Below are positions 36,501 to 46,733 of a DNA stretch of 54,612 nucleotides, in pieces (the first letter of the stretch is position 1; each line of letters begins with the position of its first letter). The position numbers and the translations under genes are program-made. Origin of the DNA: Mytilinidion resinicola (Eukaryota > Ascomycota > Dothideomycetes > Mytilinidiales > Mytilinidiaceae); contig NW_022985457.1 of the NCBI RefSeq assembly GCF_010093595.1, positions 1-54,612 on the forward strand, written 5' to 3'. The notes beneath the pieces are model-generated. The model saw only the letters and a program-made list of their open reading frames with translations, had not been told where the DNA came from and ran no database searches.

Positions 36501-37060
36501 TCTCGCATCCTGTCCAATTTATATAGCTTACCCGATTTGTATTACTATTAGGGCCTTCGCTGCTGCAGCTGTATATATCTTATTTTCTTAAGCTTTTAGC
36601 TCGCTAATACTCTTCCTTATATTTTTTATCTCCTTTATTAGTTCCTTCTATAGCGCGTTCTTCTATTTATCTATAGTTCTTTATATATAGTAAAGTTTTT
36701 TTTTAGTATCTATAAGTCCGAAAAACGCGTTATTAATATACGCAACTATAGTCTAGAGGAAATCTATGCTAATAGCATTAAGGGGCTAACTCCGTAGGGC
36801 GCTTTATATTTATTGTACTTTGTTAAGTGCGCTTATAACGCTTCCGTACGTGTTAAGAAGGGGCTTTTAGTTATATTGTTGTTATAGGTGTTATTATTAT
36901 TATTGCGAGTGCAATCTAAGGTTAAAGGTTGTAGGAAAGATTTAACCTACTATAATATTACTACTACTGCCCGGAGGGCTTTATAATTGCGTATAATTGC
37001 TCTAAGTGCCTTAAAAAGCCTATTAGAACTCTTTTTAGCTTCGATTTCCAATAGCTTATT
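33574..37060 (-). pseudogene. Tad-like LINE (non-LTR retrotransposon), 5' part, RIP-degraded
   Basis: Minus-strand reading, right to left. ORF1 has a CCHC-type knuckle (CFNCQGYRHI, about 35,900-35,945) followed by a second Cys/His region (KCANYNRNHLLYS, about 35,800). ORF2 starts with an endonuclease/exonuclease/phosphatase-type domain (IEGERIYIYNIYNPNPN and EAEYILIRNINL, about 34,740-34,900). The reverse transcriptase then begins (LIALLEIVGKLLKRI, about 33,574-33,618), and the element is cut there by the solo LTR. Two zinc knuckles in ORF1 and an AP-type endonuclease in ORF2 fit the Tad clade of fungal LINEs. The 5' boundary near 37,060 is approximate. Confidence 0.72.
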
Positions 37061-39342
37061 AGGACGACTGCATTATGTTTTTTTTTAGTTATACCCTACT
37101 ATACTTACCTAGATATAGCTTATAGTTAGCTACTATAAAAGCTAAGCGCTAGAAGCTATTAAAAACTAAGGCTTACTAATATCTATAAACCCCTATTAAT
37201 TACTAGCAGATCTTCTTAAAAACCTTAATACTATATTTAAGGAACAGCCTACTATTTATACTAACTAACTCCTTAATAAACTAGATAGCCCTAGTATATA
37301 ATAGCAACGTAATAAGAATACTAGTAACTTTATCTAGCGCCTTAATACTGTTCTTAACAGCCTTAAATATAAGTACTCTAGTTCTAGCCTATAAACGCGC
37401 AACTGCTACCTCTATAAAATACTTTATAAGAATCTTTTTAAACACTTTTTACTAGAAAAAGCCACTAAATAAAAGAATATAAAGAATATAGTTCTCTATT
37501 AAAACCAGCTTTAGATTTAATATAAAGAATAAGATAAGAAGAATTCCCTTAACACCCGGAAGGCGGCCTAAAAGCTTAATAGTAAAAGGGATAGCTAACC
37601 TATTTATAATAGAAACACCTGTAATAGCAACACCTATAATACTTATAAAGTTATTTTTATACTAAACCTTCCCCCTTATATATATATACGCCTTATAAGG
37701 GAAGGATATTACTTTATTTACTTTAAAAAGGGATATTATATAGGCGTTCTAGAATATTCTATAATAAGTAAAACTATAACCAAATCCTAGTAAGATAAGC
37801 AGTTAGCAGTAGTAGGAATTAACAGCCTTAAACTAAACGCGATTAGAGACTCTAAAGTAGATAAAAATAGAAATAGAAATAGAGATAATAACTACAAATA
37901 TAAAAAGTATAAGAACAATTCTATTTATTCTAACTACTTAGAAAATAAGTAATTTCTAGTAGAAGTTGTTACCAGAAATAGATAGATATTACGCTAGCTT
38001 AAGTTGTAGCCTGTATATAACAACTTAAGTAACCTCTTCCTAAGCCCCCTAATATTAAGCTGTCCGCCTATATAATTAATAGATAAACCCTACTTACTAG
38101 CCGATAAATAGACTTTAACTATAAAATTATTACTGCTACTAAAATAGTTAAATCTACTATTCTTATAGATTCCGGCTGCAGAGGATTTACTTTTATATCT
38201 GCTATATTTACTAAATATTATAAGCTTAATATATGCAAAGCCACTCTATATAATATCTAACTCCCTAATAGCATAGTATCTATAGTTAATAAAGCTGCTA
38301 AAATTACTATATAGATTAAAAGACACTATAATAAGTTTTAGGCACTAATATATAACCTAAAGGGCTATAATATAATACTTAGCATAGAATAGCTAACGTT
38401 GCATAATATATATATAAAATTCGGTTCTTAAATAATATAGATAGACTTAGACTACTACTATACTTACTGCCTAACTAACTATAAACCTGTATATATCTAG
38501 TTAAAGAACCCTATTACTAGCAAAAGTAAGAAACTTTTCTAGAGAAAGCTTTATATATAGCTTACAGCATTTAAAGCACTTAATATTACTGCTGCTATAG
38601 CTAATAAGTGCCTATATAACTCTTAAAGATCCGCTAAAGAAAATATAATTTATATCTAGCCTAAGCACTTTAAGATAGCTCTTACTAATAAAATTAAAGA
38701 AAATATAGTATACTAAGAAGGCCGTCTATAGCAGGATATTATTATAGGTCCTGCAAACTTTACTACTAACCTAACCGCTATTAGTATATACGCTATATCT
38801 AAAGACAACTAGCGCAAGTTCTTTAAAAAGATAGATTAGAAACTAATAAGTAAAGAAGAACTTAAAACGCTAGTTCTAAGGGAATATTAGGGCTTCCTTA
38901 ATATATAGGATCTAAAAAAGGCTAATAAGTTACTACTAAGGCGTAAGGTAAAGAACGGCACTAATATTAACTACTATATTAATATTAAGCCGGGTATAAA
39001 GGCACTAGCATATAAAGTATATAAGTTGTTAAAAAATAAGACTTTAGTAGTTAAAATATTTATTAATAAAATATACGGCAAAGGCTATATTTAGAAAAGT
39101 AATAGCTAGTACGCCGCTCCTGTTATTATAGTCTGTAAACCTAGTAAAGGCCTTTATATTTGCGTTAACTATAAAGGCCTTAACACTGTTACTATTAAAG
39201 CTAGGAATATCCTACTAGTAATAAAGAATATACTTACACTTTTTAAGTATACTAGGTACTATACTAAATTTAATATTATCGCCGCCTTTAATATAATTTA
39301 AATACGTAAGGGAGATAAAAAGTATACTACCTTCTATAAGGT
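37061..39342 (+). pseudogene. Gypsy-type gag-PR-RT fragment, plus strand, RIP-degraded
   Basis: A plus-strand frame gives gag up to about 38,000 and an aspartic protease (DSGCRGFTFISAIFT, about 38,167). RT follows (YAAPVIIVCKPSKGLYICVNY then LNTVTIKARN, 39,110-39,220; FNIIAAFNII, 39,270). It ends at KYTTFYK (39,342), before the catalytic YxDD region, at the junction with the 80-bp repeat. No LTR was recognised at the left. Many stops. Confidence 0.7.
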
Positions 39343-39423
39343 AACCGGAGCACCTATAGTATATAGCTATAAGATAGGATATAGATACACCCTTTCCAAT
39401 TTATACAGCCTGCCTGCGCAGGC
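39343..39423 (+). repeat. 80-bp direct repeat, copy 1 (RIP-mutated)
   Basis: AGGTAACCGGAGCACCT through CCTGCCTGCGCAG. It matches 44,317-44,397 apart from changes that are mostly C/T or G/A. The core AGGTnACCGGAGCACCT is an imperfect palindrome. Sequence diverges after CCTGCGCAG. Confidence 0.7.
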
Positions 39424-41787
39424 GTATAGCCTATAAGGCCTCTGCAGGTTATATACTTACTTAGGCTAGGGTATATATAGCCCTAGGCTATATATTATAA
39501 TTCCTTAAAAATATATCTTTTAATATATAAAATCGTTAATTCTATCTATAAGCCCCCTGCTATACACTTTTCCCTTATATTTAAATCCTTTATATTTCCT
39601 TATAGAAGGCAGCCAGCTTATACCTAACCTAATTGCTAAAATAATAAATTCCGGAGAATCCCCTTCTACCGCCCCTACTATAGGAAGACAGTTGGAACAA
39701 CTTAATATAGCTAAAGCCGACCTAATTACTTGCCAGCAACTTATAAATAGAATATATGCGTCCCGCAATATATAGAAAACATCTGCTAATAATAAGGATA
39801 ACCCTAGAAATAAAGGGCTAATCCTGGCCTTTTTAGAGCAGACCTAATATTAGCTTACTAAATATATAGCTAAGTATTCTGCAAAAGCTACTATAGCTGC
39901 AATAACTTAATAGAGTATAAGAATAAAAGCGTTATAAAAAGTTATTACTATTTTTACTCCTTTTCTATTAACTTCTTAGTCCCCCTATAATATGCGCTGT
40001 ATATATAGCCCCTTTTTAGATAAATAGCTTGCGCTTTATAAAAAAGCTAAATAAGTAGCTATTAACTTAGCGCACCTTATAAAGTTACCTGCGCTACTTA
40101 TAAGCTTAATTACCTAGAAAAACTATAATATTTAGTGTATAGCTATAGAGTTCTAGTTTAAGATTAGCGCTGTTTTTATAGACAGTAACTAACGCACTTA
40201 ATAGGCCTAATAAGGCCTTAAAAATATAGTTAACCTCTATAAAAAAACCTAATATTAACTTAAAATACTTATAAATAATAGCTTACTGCTTTTTTAGGCA
40301 GACTTAAAGTATATTATATAGAACTATATCTAAAGTCTAACTATCTACTATTTTAAAATAGCTACTATGTTTTATATAGCCTTTTAGAGAGAAAGCTAGA
40401 AGTTTAATTTATTTCTCTAGTATATTCTCTATACTAAGGCACTTCTAGATAATATACTATTCTATAGTAAGGCTTTTTATATAGATTTTTTCTATAGCTA
40501 TATTTATAAAACTATAAAAATTGCCCTTCTAAAGTAAAAAAACCTTAAAAAAGTTACTATAGCTAAGGATTTATTTATATATATCTATAAGGTAGAATAG
40601 ATTAAAAGCCTTACTAAGGCCTTATTATTTAGATCTACTAAGCAGGCTGCTACTATAACGCGTAATAAAAAGCGTAGTTATAGTTCTAATAGCAGCAGTA
40701 ATAATACTAACTACTATAAAAGTAACCTATTTTCCGGAGACTATTAAAAGGGTAATACTATATTACTTCCTAATAGATCTGCACCCTAATAAGGTAGTAC
40801 TAGCAGCATAGGTAGCTTATAAGCGCCTTACTAGGGCTACTAAGGTAAAGGTAAAGACTTTACTAGTAATAACTAGAAGTTAAACTAGAAATAGGGGAAG
40901 TAAGGTAATAGCAGTTTAAAAAACTAACTACCCTAATTACTAAACTTTTTTAGTTATAGTTAGGGCCTAATACTAATAGAAATTAAAAAAAAATTATATA
41001 GTATATTATACTTAAAACCCTATAGGGGCTATAATACTTCTATACTCTTTTTAATATAGATTATTAACTTAACCTTATCTATTAGAACCTTATAAAATAC
41101 TATAGCCTTACTACTACTTTATATATAAGCTATAGGCTAATAGCCACCTTTTTTAATAATAATCTAATAGAGATCTTTAACTACTATTCCCTTTTTACCC
41201 GGGCAAGAAACTCTTATTTAATTAACTAGACTATTAGTCTGCAGGCCTTTTAGAAAGCTAAGTTTATAGAATATAACCTAATTTTTAGATAGAATTAGTT
41301 AAAAAAAGCAGATCTAATAATTAGTTTCTATAACAGGATATTTATCTAGGGCAAAATCTCTAAAACCTGTATTTAGGTATACTTATTATAAGATCTACTT
41401 AATAACCTAGATAAGGGCGAGGAGTTATACTAGCTATACCCCGGCAAATTTAAATATAGCGCGGAATATAAGGCATTCTCCTCTATTTATATATCCCCTA
41501 ATTTATTCCCTAAAAAGGTTCTTACTACCTAAAATAGTAGTAATAGGAACCCGGAACCATACCCCCCTTTTCTATGCTAATAGTATATTAATACAGTATA
41601 AGTTCTTATAATCTGCGCATATAAACTATACCTAAACCTGTAATAGCTACCTAATATATATATATCGGCAATAGTTGCCGCAATATAAGCAAAATAAACT
41701 ATTCTAGATTACTACTATTAGCATTTAGAAGCCTTTTTAGAGGACCTTATAAGTATTCTACTATAAAACTCTAAGTATAATTATATA
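39424..41787 (+). other. Unidentified RIP-degraded element
   Basis: Plus-strand frames interrupted only by TAG/TAA suggest former coding sequence, for example INSGESPSTAPTIGRQLEQL near 39,645 and NYYKSNLFSGDY near 40,715. A Ser/Asn-rich, then Gly/Gln/Lys-rich segment (40,670-40,900) precedes a second conserved-looking block near 41,200-41,560 (AEYKAFSSIYISPNLFP). I recognise neither RT, transposase nor recombinase motifs. It may be a gag-like or recombinase-type element. It ends at the TA occupied by the next Fot-like transposon. An 82-codon open minus frame at 39,520-39,768 is probably chance. Confidence 0.4.
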
Positions 41788-43637
41788 ACGTACTTTATAA
41801 GCAAGCGGGCTACCTAAGTAAGCGGGCCACCCTATTACTAAAACGCGCTCTATTAACTTTTAACTATTATACCTTAATAATACAACGCGCAACTAGTCTA
41901 AAGCGAAGGCCTAATATACCTAGCTATTTTAGCAATTAATAAAAACTAAATTTAAAGCGAGCGATAAGCTGTAATAACCTTTAAAGTCCGTAGAAGCACG
42001 CTTTAACAACAACGCGCCGGAACAACCTCCTAACGCGATTGCGAGCCTAATTTAAAGAAGCTTACAAAGCTAGAGGAATTAGTTATTATTTAATATATAA
42101 TTAACCTGGATTTAAAAGGATTTGCACCGCGGTTAAGCGCTGTATAAAATATAGCTAATAAGCTGCTAGATAAGCGCGGTGCCGGCTAGGTTAGCAAGAA
42201 TTGGCTATATAACTTTGTTAAGCAGACTAATAAGCTTTAAACACGGTTTAATTAAAAGTATAACCGCTAGAAAGCTCTATATAAAAATCTAAGGATTATT
42301 ATGCTGTAGTTTAAGCTTATACGTAATATAAAGGCAAAGTATAGTATTATAGATAATAACTTCTATAACTTTAATAAAACCGGCTTTTAGATAGCTATTA
42401 TTTTAATAGGAGTAGTTATTACAGGCTCTAAAAGATAGAATTAACTAAAAGCTATATAACTAGGCGATTGCGAGTAGGCTACTATAATTAAGGCTATTAA
42501 TACTTATAGGTGGGCAATCCCGCCGTTTATTATTCTTACGGGTAAGTACTACCTCTCTATATAGTATAAGGGCAGCGATATACTACTAGACTAGGCTATA
42601 GCAGTAAGCAACAACAGCTAGATAATAAATAAGCTTAGTGTTATATAGCTGCAATATTTTAATATATATATAAAGGACCGTACTATAGGTATATATTACC
42701 TGCTTATTTTAGATAGCTATAAAAGCTATAACTTACTTAAATTTAAAAAGCTTTATAAGGAGAATAATATTATTATACTATATATACCGCCGCACACTTT
42801 ATATCTATTATAGCCGCTTAATATAGGCTGTTTTGCGCTATTAAAAAAAGCGTACGGTCGCTAAATTAAGGATCTAATGCGTAACTATATTAACTATATT
42901 ATAAAGCTTAAGTTCCTACTAGCTTTTAAAGCAGTATTTAATAACTTATTTATAAAAAGTAATATCTGCGCAAGCTTTTAAAGCGCTAGCCTTATACCGC
43001 TTAATCTAAAGGCAGTGCTTTTAAAGCTTAATATTATATTTTATATACTATTGCCTGCTACTATAAAGGCTTAATAGGAATTAAAAATACTAAGCAATAC
43101 TTTTAAGCTAGGCTTTTAATTAGCATTAATTTATAATTGCATTTAAATATATTAAAATAGCTCTTCTACTGCAATTTTTAAGTCGCTTAATTTACTTATT
43201 AGAGGCGCCGAAGTATAGATATATAGGGCTATATTATTGCGTAATTAGGTTATAAGCCTTTAAAAGGTAAATAAGGCCGCTATAAAGTATAGAGAGCGCA
43301 AAAAAAAGCGAATTTAGAGGTAAAAAGTCCTAATAAAGGTATAGGGCTCTAAAATAATTGCTTAAAAGGAAGCTAATAAACAAATTAAGGGCGAAATGCG
43401 TTAAAATAGGAGGCGCCCGGGTGGAAGTACACGGCAGCAAGCGCGCTATAGGCGCTGCGGCGAGACAGGACACAACGCTTATACGTGTTAAAAAGATAAG
43501 GAAATTATTATAGATTAAACTGCAAGTTATATTAAGTTAATATCTATTAGCGTTGTAGAGTAATTTATATTTTGCATCGCGTTTTAGTAATAGGGTAGCC
43601 CGCTTACTTAGGTGGCCCGCTTACTTATAGAGTACGT
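41788..43637 (+). mobile_element. Fot1/pogo-type DNA transposon, RIP-degraded (copy 2)
   Basis: A TA duplication (41,786-41,787; 43,638-43,639) brackets 1,850 bp with ~50-bp inverted ends ACGTACT(T/C)TATAAG..., each containing two AAGTAAGCGGGC(T/C)ACC-type units. The transposase reads on the plus strand: Tc5-type helix-turn-helix (FAPRLSAVQNIANKLLDKR, about 42,120-42,175), then the DDE triad region. All three acidic positions are altered (NFNKTG near 42,368; LDSYKSYN near 42,712; PLNIGCF near 42,818), in line with RIP. It is related to the copy at 18,818 but distinct in its terminal repeats. Confidence 0.85.
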
Positions 43638-44316
43638 TAGTTATAGTTAAACTAATAAAGATTGCAGATAAAGTAAAGCCTAAAAGTTTAAATCTTCTAG
43701 AGCCTAAGTCTTCGGAATATAGTACGTACTTATAGAAGATCTAATTTTAGAAAGCTAGTATTCTTTTTTTTAAAATACTTTAAAAGGTATTTATATAAAA
43801 GTCTTTTTTACCTAGTTTTAGTATAGAAATAATAGTAGAAAATATTAGTAAAAGGAAACTTTAGTAGCTAGTAATATATTTCTATTTACTTTTTTTAGCT
43901 TATAATATATAACTAAAGACTTAGCTTACCTATTATATACTACTATTACTACCTATAACCCCTATTATCTCTTTATTATATAGCTATTTATTAGCACCTT
44001 AATATAACTTATACTTTCTTTACTAATCTTTTGCCCTTCCTACGCTAGCTACTAGACCTAAAGAATCTAAGTTAGTATAATCCACTTATGCCGGTCTTGC
44101 TTAGCGCGCCCGATGCCTTTTTACGGTTAATTTTAATAGTAAAATTAAGGTTAATTAGGAAACCGCCGTCTTCTTCCTTTTTAAGTATAATGTTTCCAAC
44201 TAATATATTGCAATAGAGGACATTTCTTTCCAGCAATAATTTATATCCTAAAATAGTTAACTAGAATTAGAAGCCTATTTAACTAAACTATTCTTTTATC
44301 CTTTCTAAAATTATAA
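43638..44316. other. AT-rich RIP-degraded stretch without recognisable gene
   Basis: Continues the unidentified element interrupted by the Fot-like transposon. I see no domain motif. The final 250 bases regain some CA/TG, marking the transition to the gene compartment. Confidence 0.5.
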
Positions 44317-44397
44317 GGTGACCGGAGCACCTACAGTAATAGCTACCGGATAGGATGTAGATACATCCTTTCCAATTCATGCAGCCTGCCTGCGCAG
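44317..44397 (+). repeat. 80-bp direct repeat, copy 2 (unmutated)
   Basis: AGGTGACCGGAGCACCT through CCTGCCTGCGCAG, the less mutated partner of 39,343-39,423 in the same orientation. Together they could be the ends of one ~5-kb element or two members of a short repeat family. Confidence 0.7.
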
Positions 44398-44472
44398 ACA
44401 GGTGCGTAGGTAAAAGCGGTGGAGTTTGGTGAAAGTGGTGGGGTTCGCCACTGCTTTTACCTGCGCACCTGT
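44398..44472. repeat. 75-bp inverted repeat (hairpin)
   Basis: Two 25-base arms, ACAGGTGCGTAGGTAAAAGC... (44,398-44,422) and its complement (44,448-44,472), differ at two positions and enclose 25 bases. It is absent after the other 80-bp repeat copy. It could be a small palindromic transposon or a transposon end. Confidence 0.7.
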
Positions 44473-44702
44473 CCTCAACACCACAGACGCGTTGTTATTG
44501 TTTTGACGCGGCCAAGTGGCTGGCTAACGCGTAGCTGCAAAGGGGCCTCAGCCGCTCGCGCTGTATGGACGCGACTCAACACCAAGAAAGCCGGTGTTGA
44601 GCCTAGCAAGGTTTAAAGCCGCCATGGCGTTGACGCACCAACCGGGTTGGATTAAGAAACAGGTGGTTGGATTGAGCGACCTATACAACATATAGGTTGG
44701 AT

Positions 44703-46043
44703 CTAGATACTACCCCTATTAAAATCAGCAATATCCGCATCAGGATGCTGAATAAAGCGTAGCTCCTCCTCCGTAGGCTGAGGCCTGTGAGCTCCAATTG
44801 GGCCAATTAGGTTCGGATCGAGAGGTCGCTCGTGCTCAATTTGATTGACGTTGACATCCACGTTGACATCCTCCAAGAAGCGTAGCTGTGAAAGGACCTT
44901 CTCAGGATTGAACGGTACAATACTCGTGCGACCGAAGCCCGCGCCAATGGTGCTTCGTGTGAACGTGAGCTGCCTAATATAGGGCAGCGCTGCTAAGAAA
45001 TCCGTCTTGTTGAATTCGTGGCCGCCATACCGAGCCGATTCATTAAGCGCCTGGCCATGGTGCCATTTTAACGGTTGAAAACAGCCTACATTAAGCGGCT
45101 GTAGGAAATGCGACGTATGCGGAGGAAGCGCATATACCTTAATTTTCTTACTCTCTGCGTACGATAGAAACTCGTATGTGTGGTGAGAGTCGTAGCCATC
45201 CATTAGAAGTAGCCTCCACGTGCCTTTAACTCTATTCTTTGTCATCTTATGGAAGTGCTTAATGTAATCTAGGCAGGTAACATCCGTAGAGTAGCCACTC
45301 TCTGTCGTGTGAATGAGGTAGCCAGCCGGCAATTGATCGCTCCATTTTTCGAGTATAGTCTTTGCTGCAATAATGACCATTGGCGGGATGTGATCGCCTC
45401 CACCGCTTATAGCCTCTACAAGCGTGATAAGTTCCCTATTATTTCCATGCGGCATGAAAACCTCTCGTCCGTTCTGTGTATATACGTATTGGTTCTTGGC
45501 CACGCCTATTCGCATGCCACTCTCGTCAAAATTCCACACGTCGTCGTCCAATATACCCCACTCGAGACGGTAGCTATAATGATCCGCGAACCAGCGCGCA
45601 ATAGAGGCAGGCTGCTGGGCAAGCTTGCGCTGTACGTCCATTGGTTTCTGCGTGATTTTGGTGTATTTTGGATGCCTCTTGAGCCACTTCCTGCCCCAAT
45701 TAATGCCTACTTTTGGTGGCTCTTTATATTCAATTGTCCATCCTTGCGCTAGGATCGCATTGGCCGCATCAGTGACCTGCCGATGACGAATACCGAACCC
45801 AATTCGATCTATATGGTCCAAGTACAATTCGAGGGCAATCAATTGAGCTTCATTGAGTACTTGATTCGTTGGAGGCCGCGTGGACCTGTTGTTGCCGCCA
45901 TTGTAGGCGTGTAGAAGCCTATCGTAGGGCAAATCGTGATCGCGAGCGTATGCCAGAACATGCGGTTTTTCACGTGTGCGCAGCACCTGTACTGCCTCAG
46001 TGATTCGGTGCGCGATAAGGAGGTATTCGGCCATCGTTTGCAC
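44703..46043 (-). CDS. pogo/Fot-type DDE transposase with altered catalytic triad
   Basis: 446 codons, fully open. Residues ~1-55 form a psq-like helix-turn-helix, ~60-130 a Tc5/CENP-B-type DNA-binding domain (LYLDHIDRIGFGI, WLKRHPKY), and ~155-390 a DDE_1-type catalytic core. First acid: D173 in NFDESG; second: D282 in LLLMDGYDSH; the third position, in LQPLNVGCF, is N318 where the family has Asp. GAT to AAT in TpG context is what RIP would cause. The C-terminus is shorter than in many family members. Clear terminal inverted repeats were not found. Start M1 or M4 are both possible. It is either a recently disabled transposase or a repurposed DNA-binding protein. Confidence 0.85.
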   Translation of the reverse strand: MQTMAEYLLIAHRITEAVQVLRTREKPHVLAYARDHDLPYDRLLHAYNGGNNRSTRPPTNQVLNEAQLIALELYLDHIDRIGFGIRHRQVTDAANAILAQGWTIEYKEPPKVGINWGRKWLKRHPKYTKITQKPMDVQRKLAQQPASIARWFADHYSYRLEWGILDDDVWNFDESGMRIGVAKNQYVYTQNGREVFMPHGNNRELITLVEAISGGGDHIPPMVIIAAKTILEKWSDQLPAGYLIHTTESGYSTDVTCLDYIKHFHKMTKNRVKGTWRLLLMDGYDSHHTYEFLSYAESKKIKVYALPPHTSHFLQPLNVGCFQPLKWHHGQALNESARYGGHEFNKTDFLAALPYIRQLTFTRSTIGAGFGRTSIVPFNPEKVLSQLRFLEDVNVDVNVNQIEHERPLDPNLIGPIGAHRPQPTEEELRFIQHPDADIADFNRGSI

Positions 46044-46733
46044 GTGTTATTATTCAAAAAAGACCTCTTGTTGTGAGGCTATAGGCTTCAAAAGTAGATA
46101 ATTGTATTTATTTTGGCGTTGAGCTAGTATTTGTGTTGAGCTAGTAGGCCCGCGCGTAGCGCGGGCATTCGAGAAGCGAATCTGTGAAACAGCCGGAGAG
46201 GGGCTGAGTACCACTTGGGCGCCTTAAGTCAGTGCGCCAGTTTTAGGATACACTGCATAGCGCTTGGCTGGCTGGACCATTCGTGTCATCTCCGACTCCA
46301 AGTCATTCCTCGGCATATGGGACACTGAAGGACTAGTGAGAGATCCCACAAGATGTCTGCCAACCGGTGATGATTTGAACACGGTGTTCAATAATAAGCT
46401 CGCGCATTATCAACGTGTGCAAGTCGCCTATCTTTACAACTGGACATGGTGGAGGAGAGCTCAAGGTAATAGCCAGTGACGCTTTGCACGCCATCGCGAG
46501 TATTATTCGATTAATCTGTCATTTATTCAGGAATCAGCCCTCGCGGACAATGTCTATACCAGGGGCAGGAAGCTAGCTAGGGCCTCAGACAACATTCAGC
46601 TACAAAAAGGAATGAGCACTCAACCCGAACATAACGCAGGAGAATGCACACTAAATTATACTACCCGTTACTACTAGAATCAAACCCCATTTTGATGCGG
46701 AACTCGCGAATCTAAAGGAAACTCCTGCTAATA
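46044..46733. other. Non-coding stretch between transposase and DUF6594 gene
   Basis: No convincing gene. It contains two copies of GTTGAGCTAGTA (about 46,119 and 46,135) and a GC-rich hairpin at 46,149. A 71-codon open frame at 46,264-46,479 has no recognisable domain. Confidence 0.5.
46149..46167. repeat. GC-rich hairpin
   Basis: GCCCGCGCGTAGCGCGGGC: 8-bp perfect arms around GTA. Possibly a transposon subterminal hairpin or a terminator-like fold downstream of the DUF6594 gene (minus). Confidence 0.6.

Noticed and set aside
39520..39768. 82-codon minus-strand open frame
   Set aside because: It sits in a RIPed region whose plus strand reads as degraded coding sequence; the open minus frame is likely a by-product of biased composition.
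39343..44397. Helitron or Starship-type giant element
   Set aside because: No Rep/helicase motif, no DUF3435-type tyrosine recombinase motif, and no CTRR-type 3' end could be seen.
45309..45752. 147-codon plus-strand open frame
   Set aside because: It lies wholly antisense to the transposase at 44,703-46,043 and shows no domain of its own.
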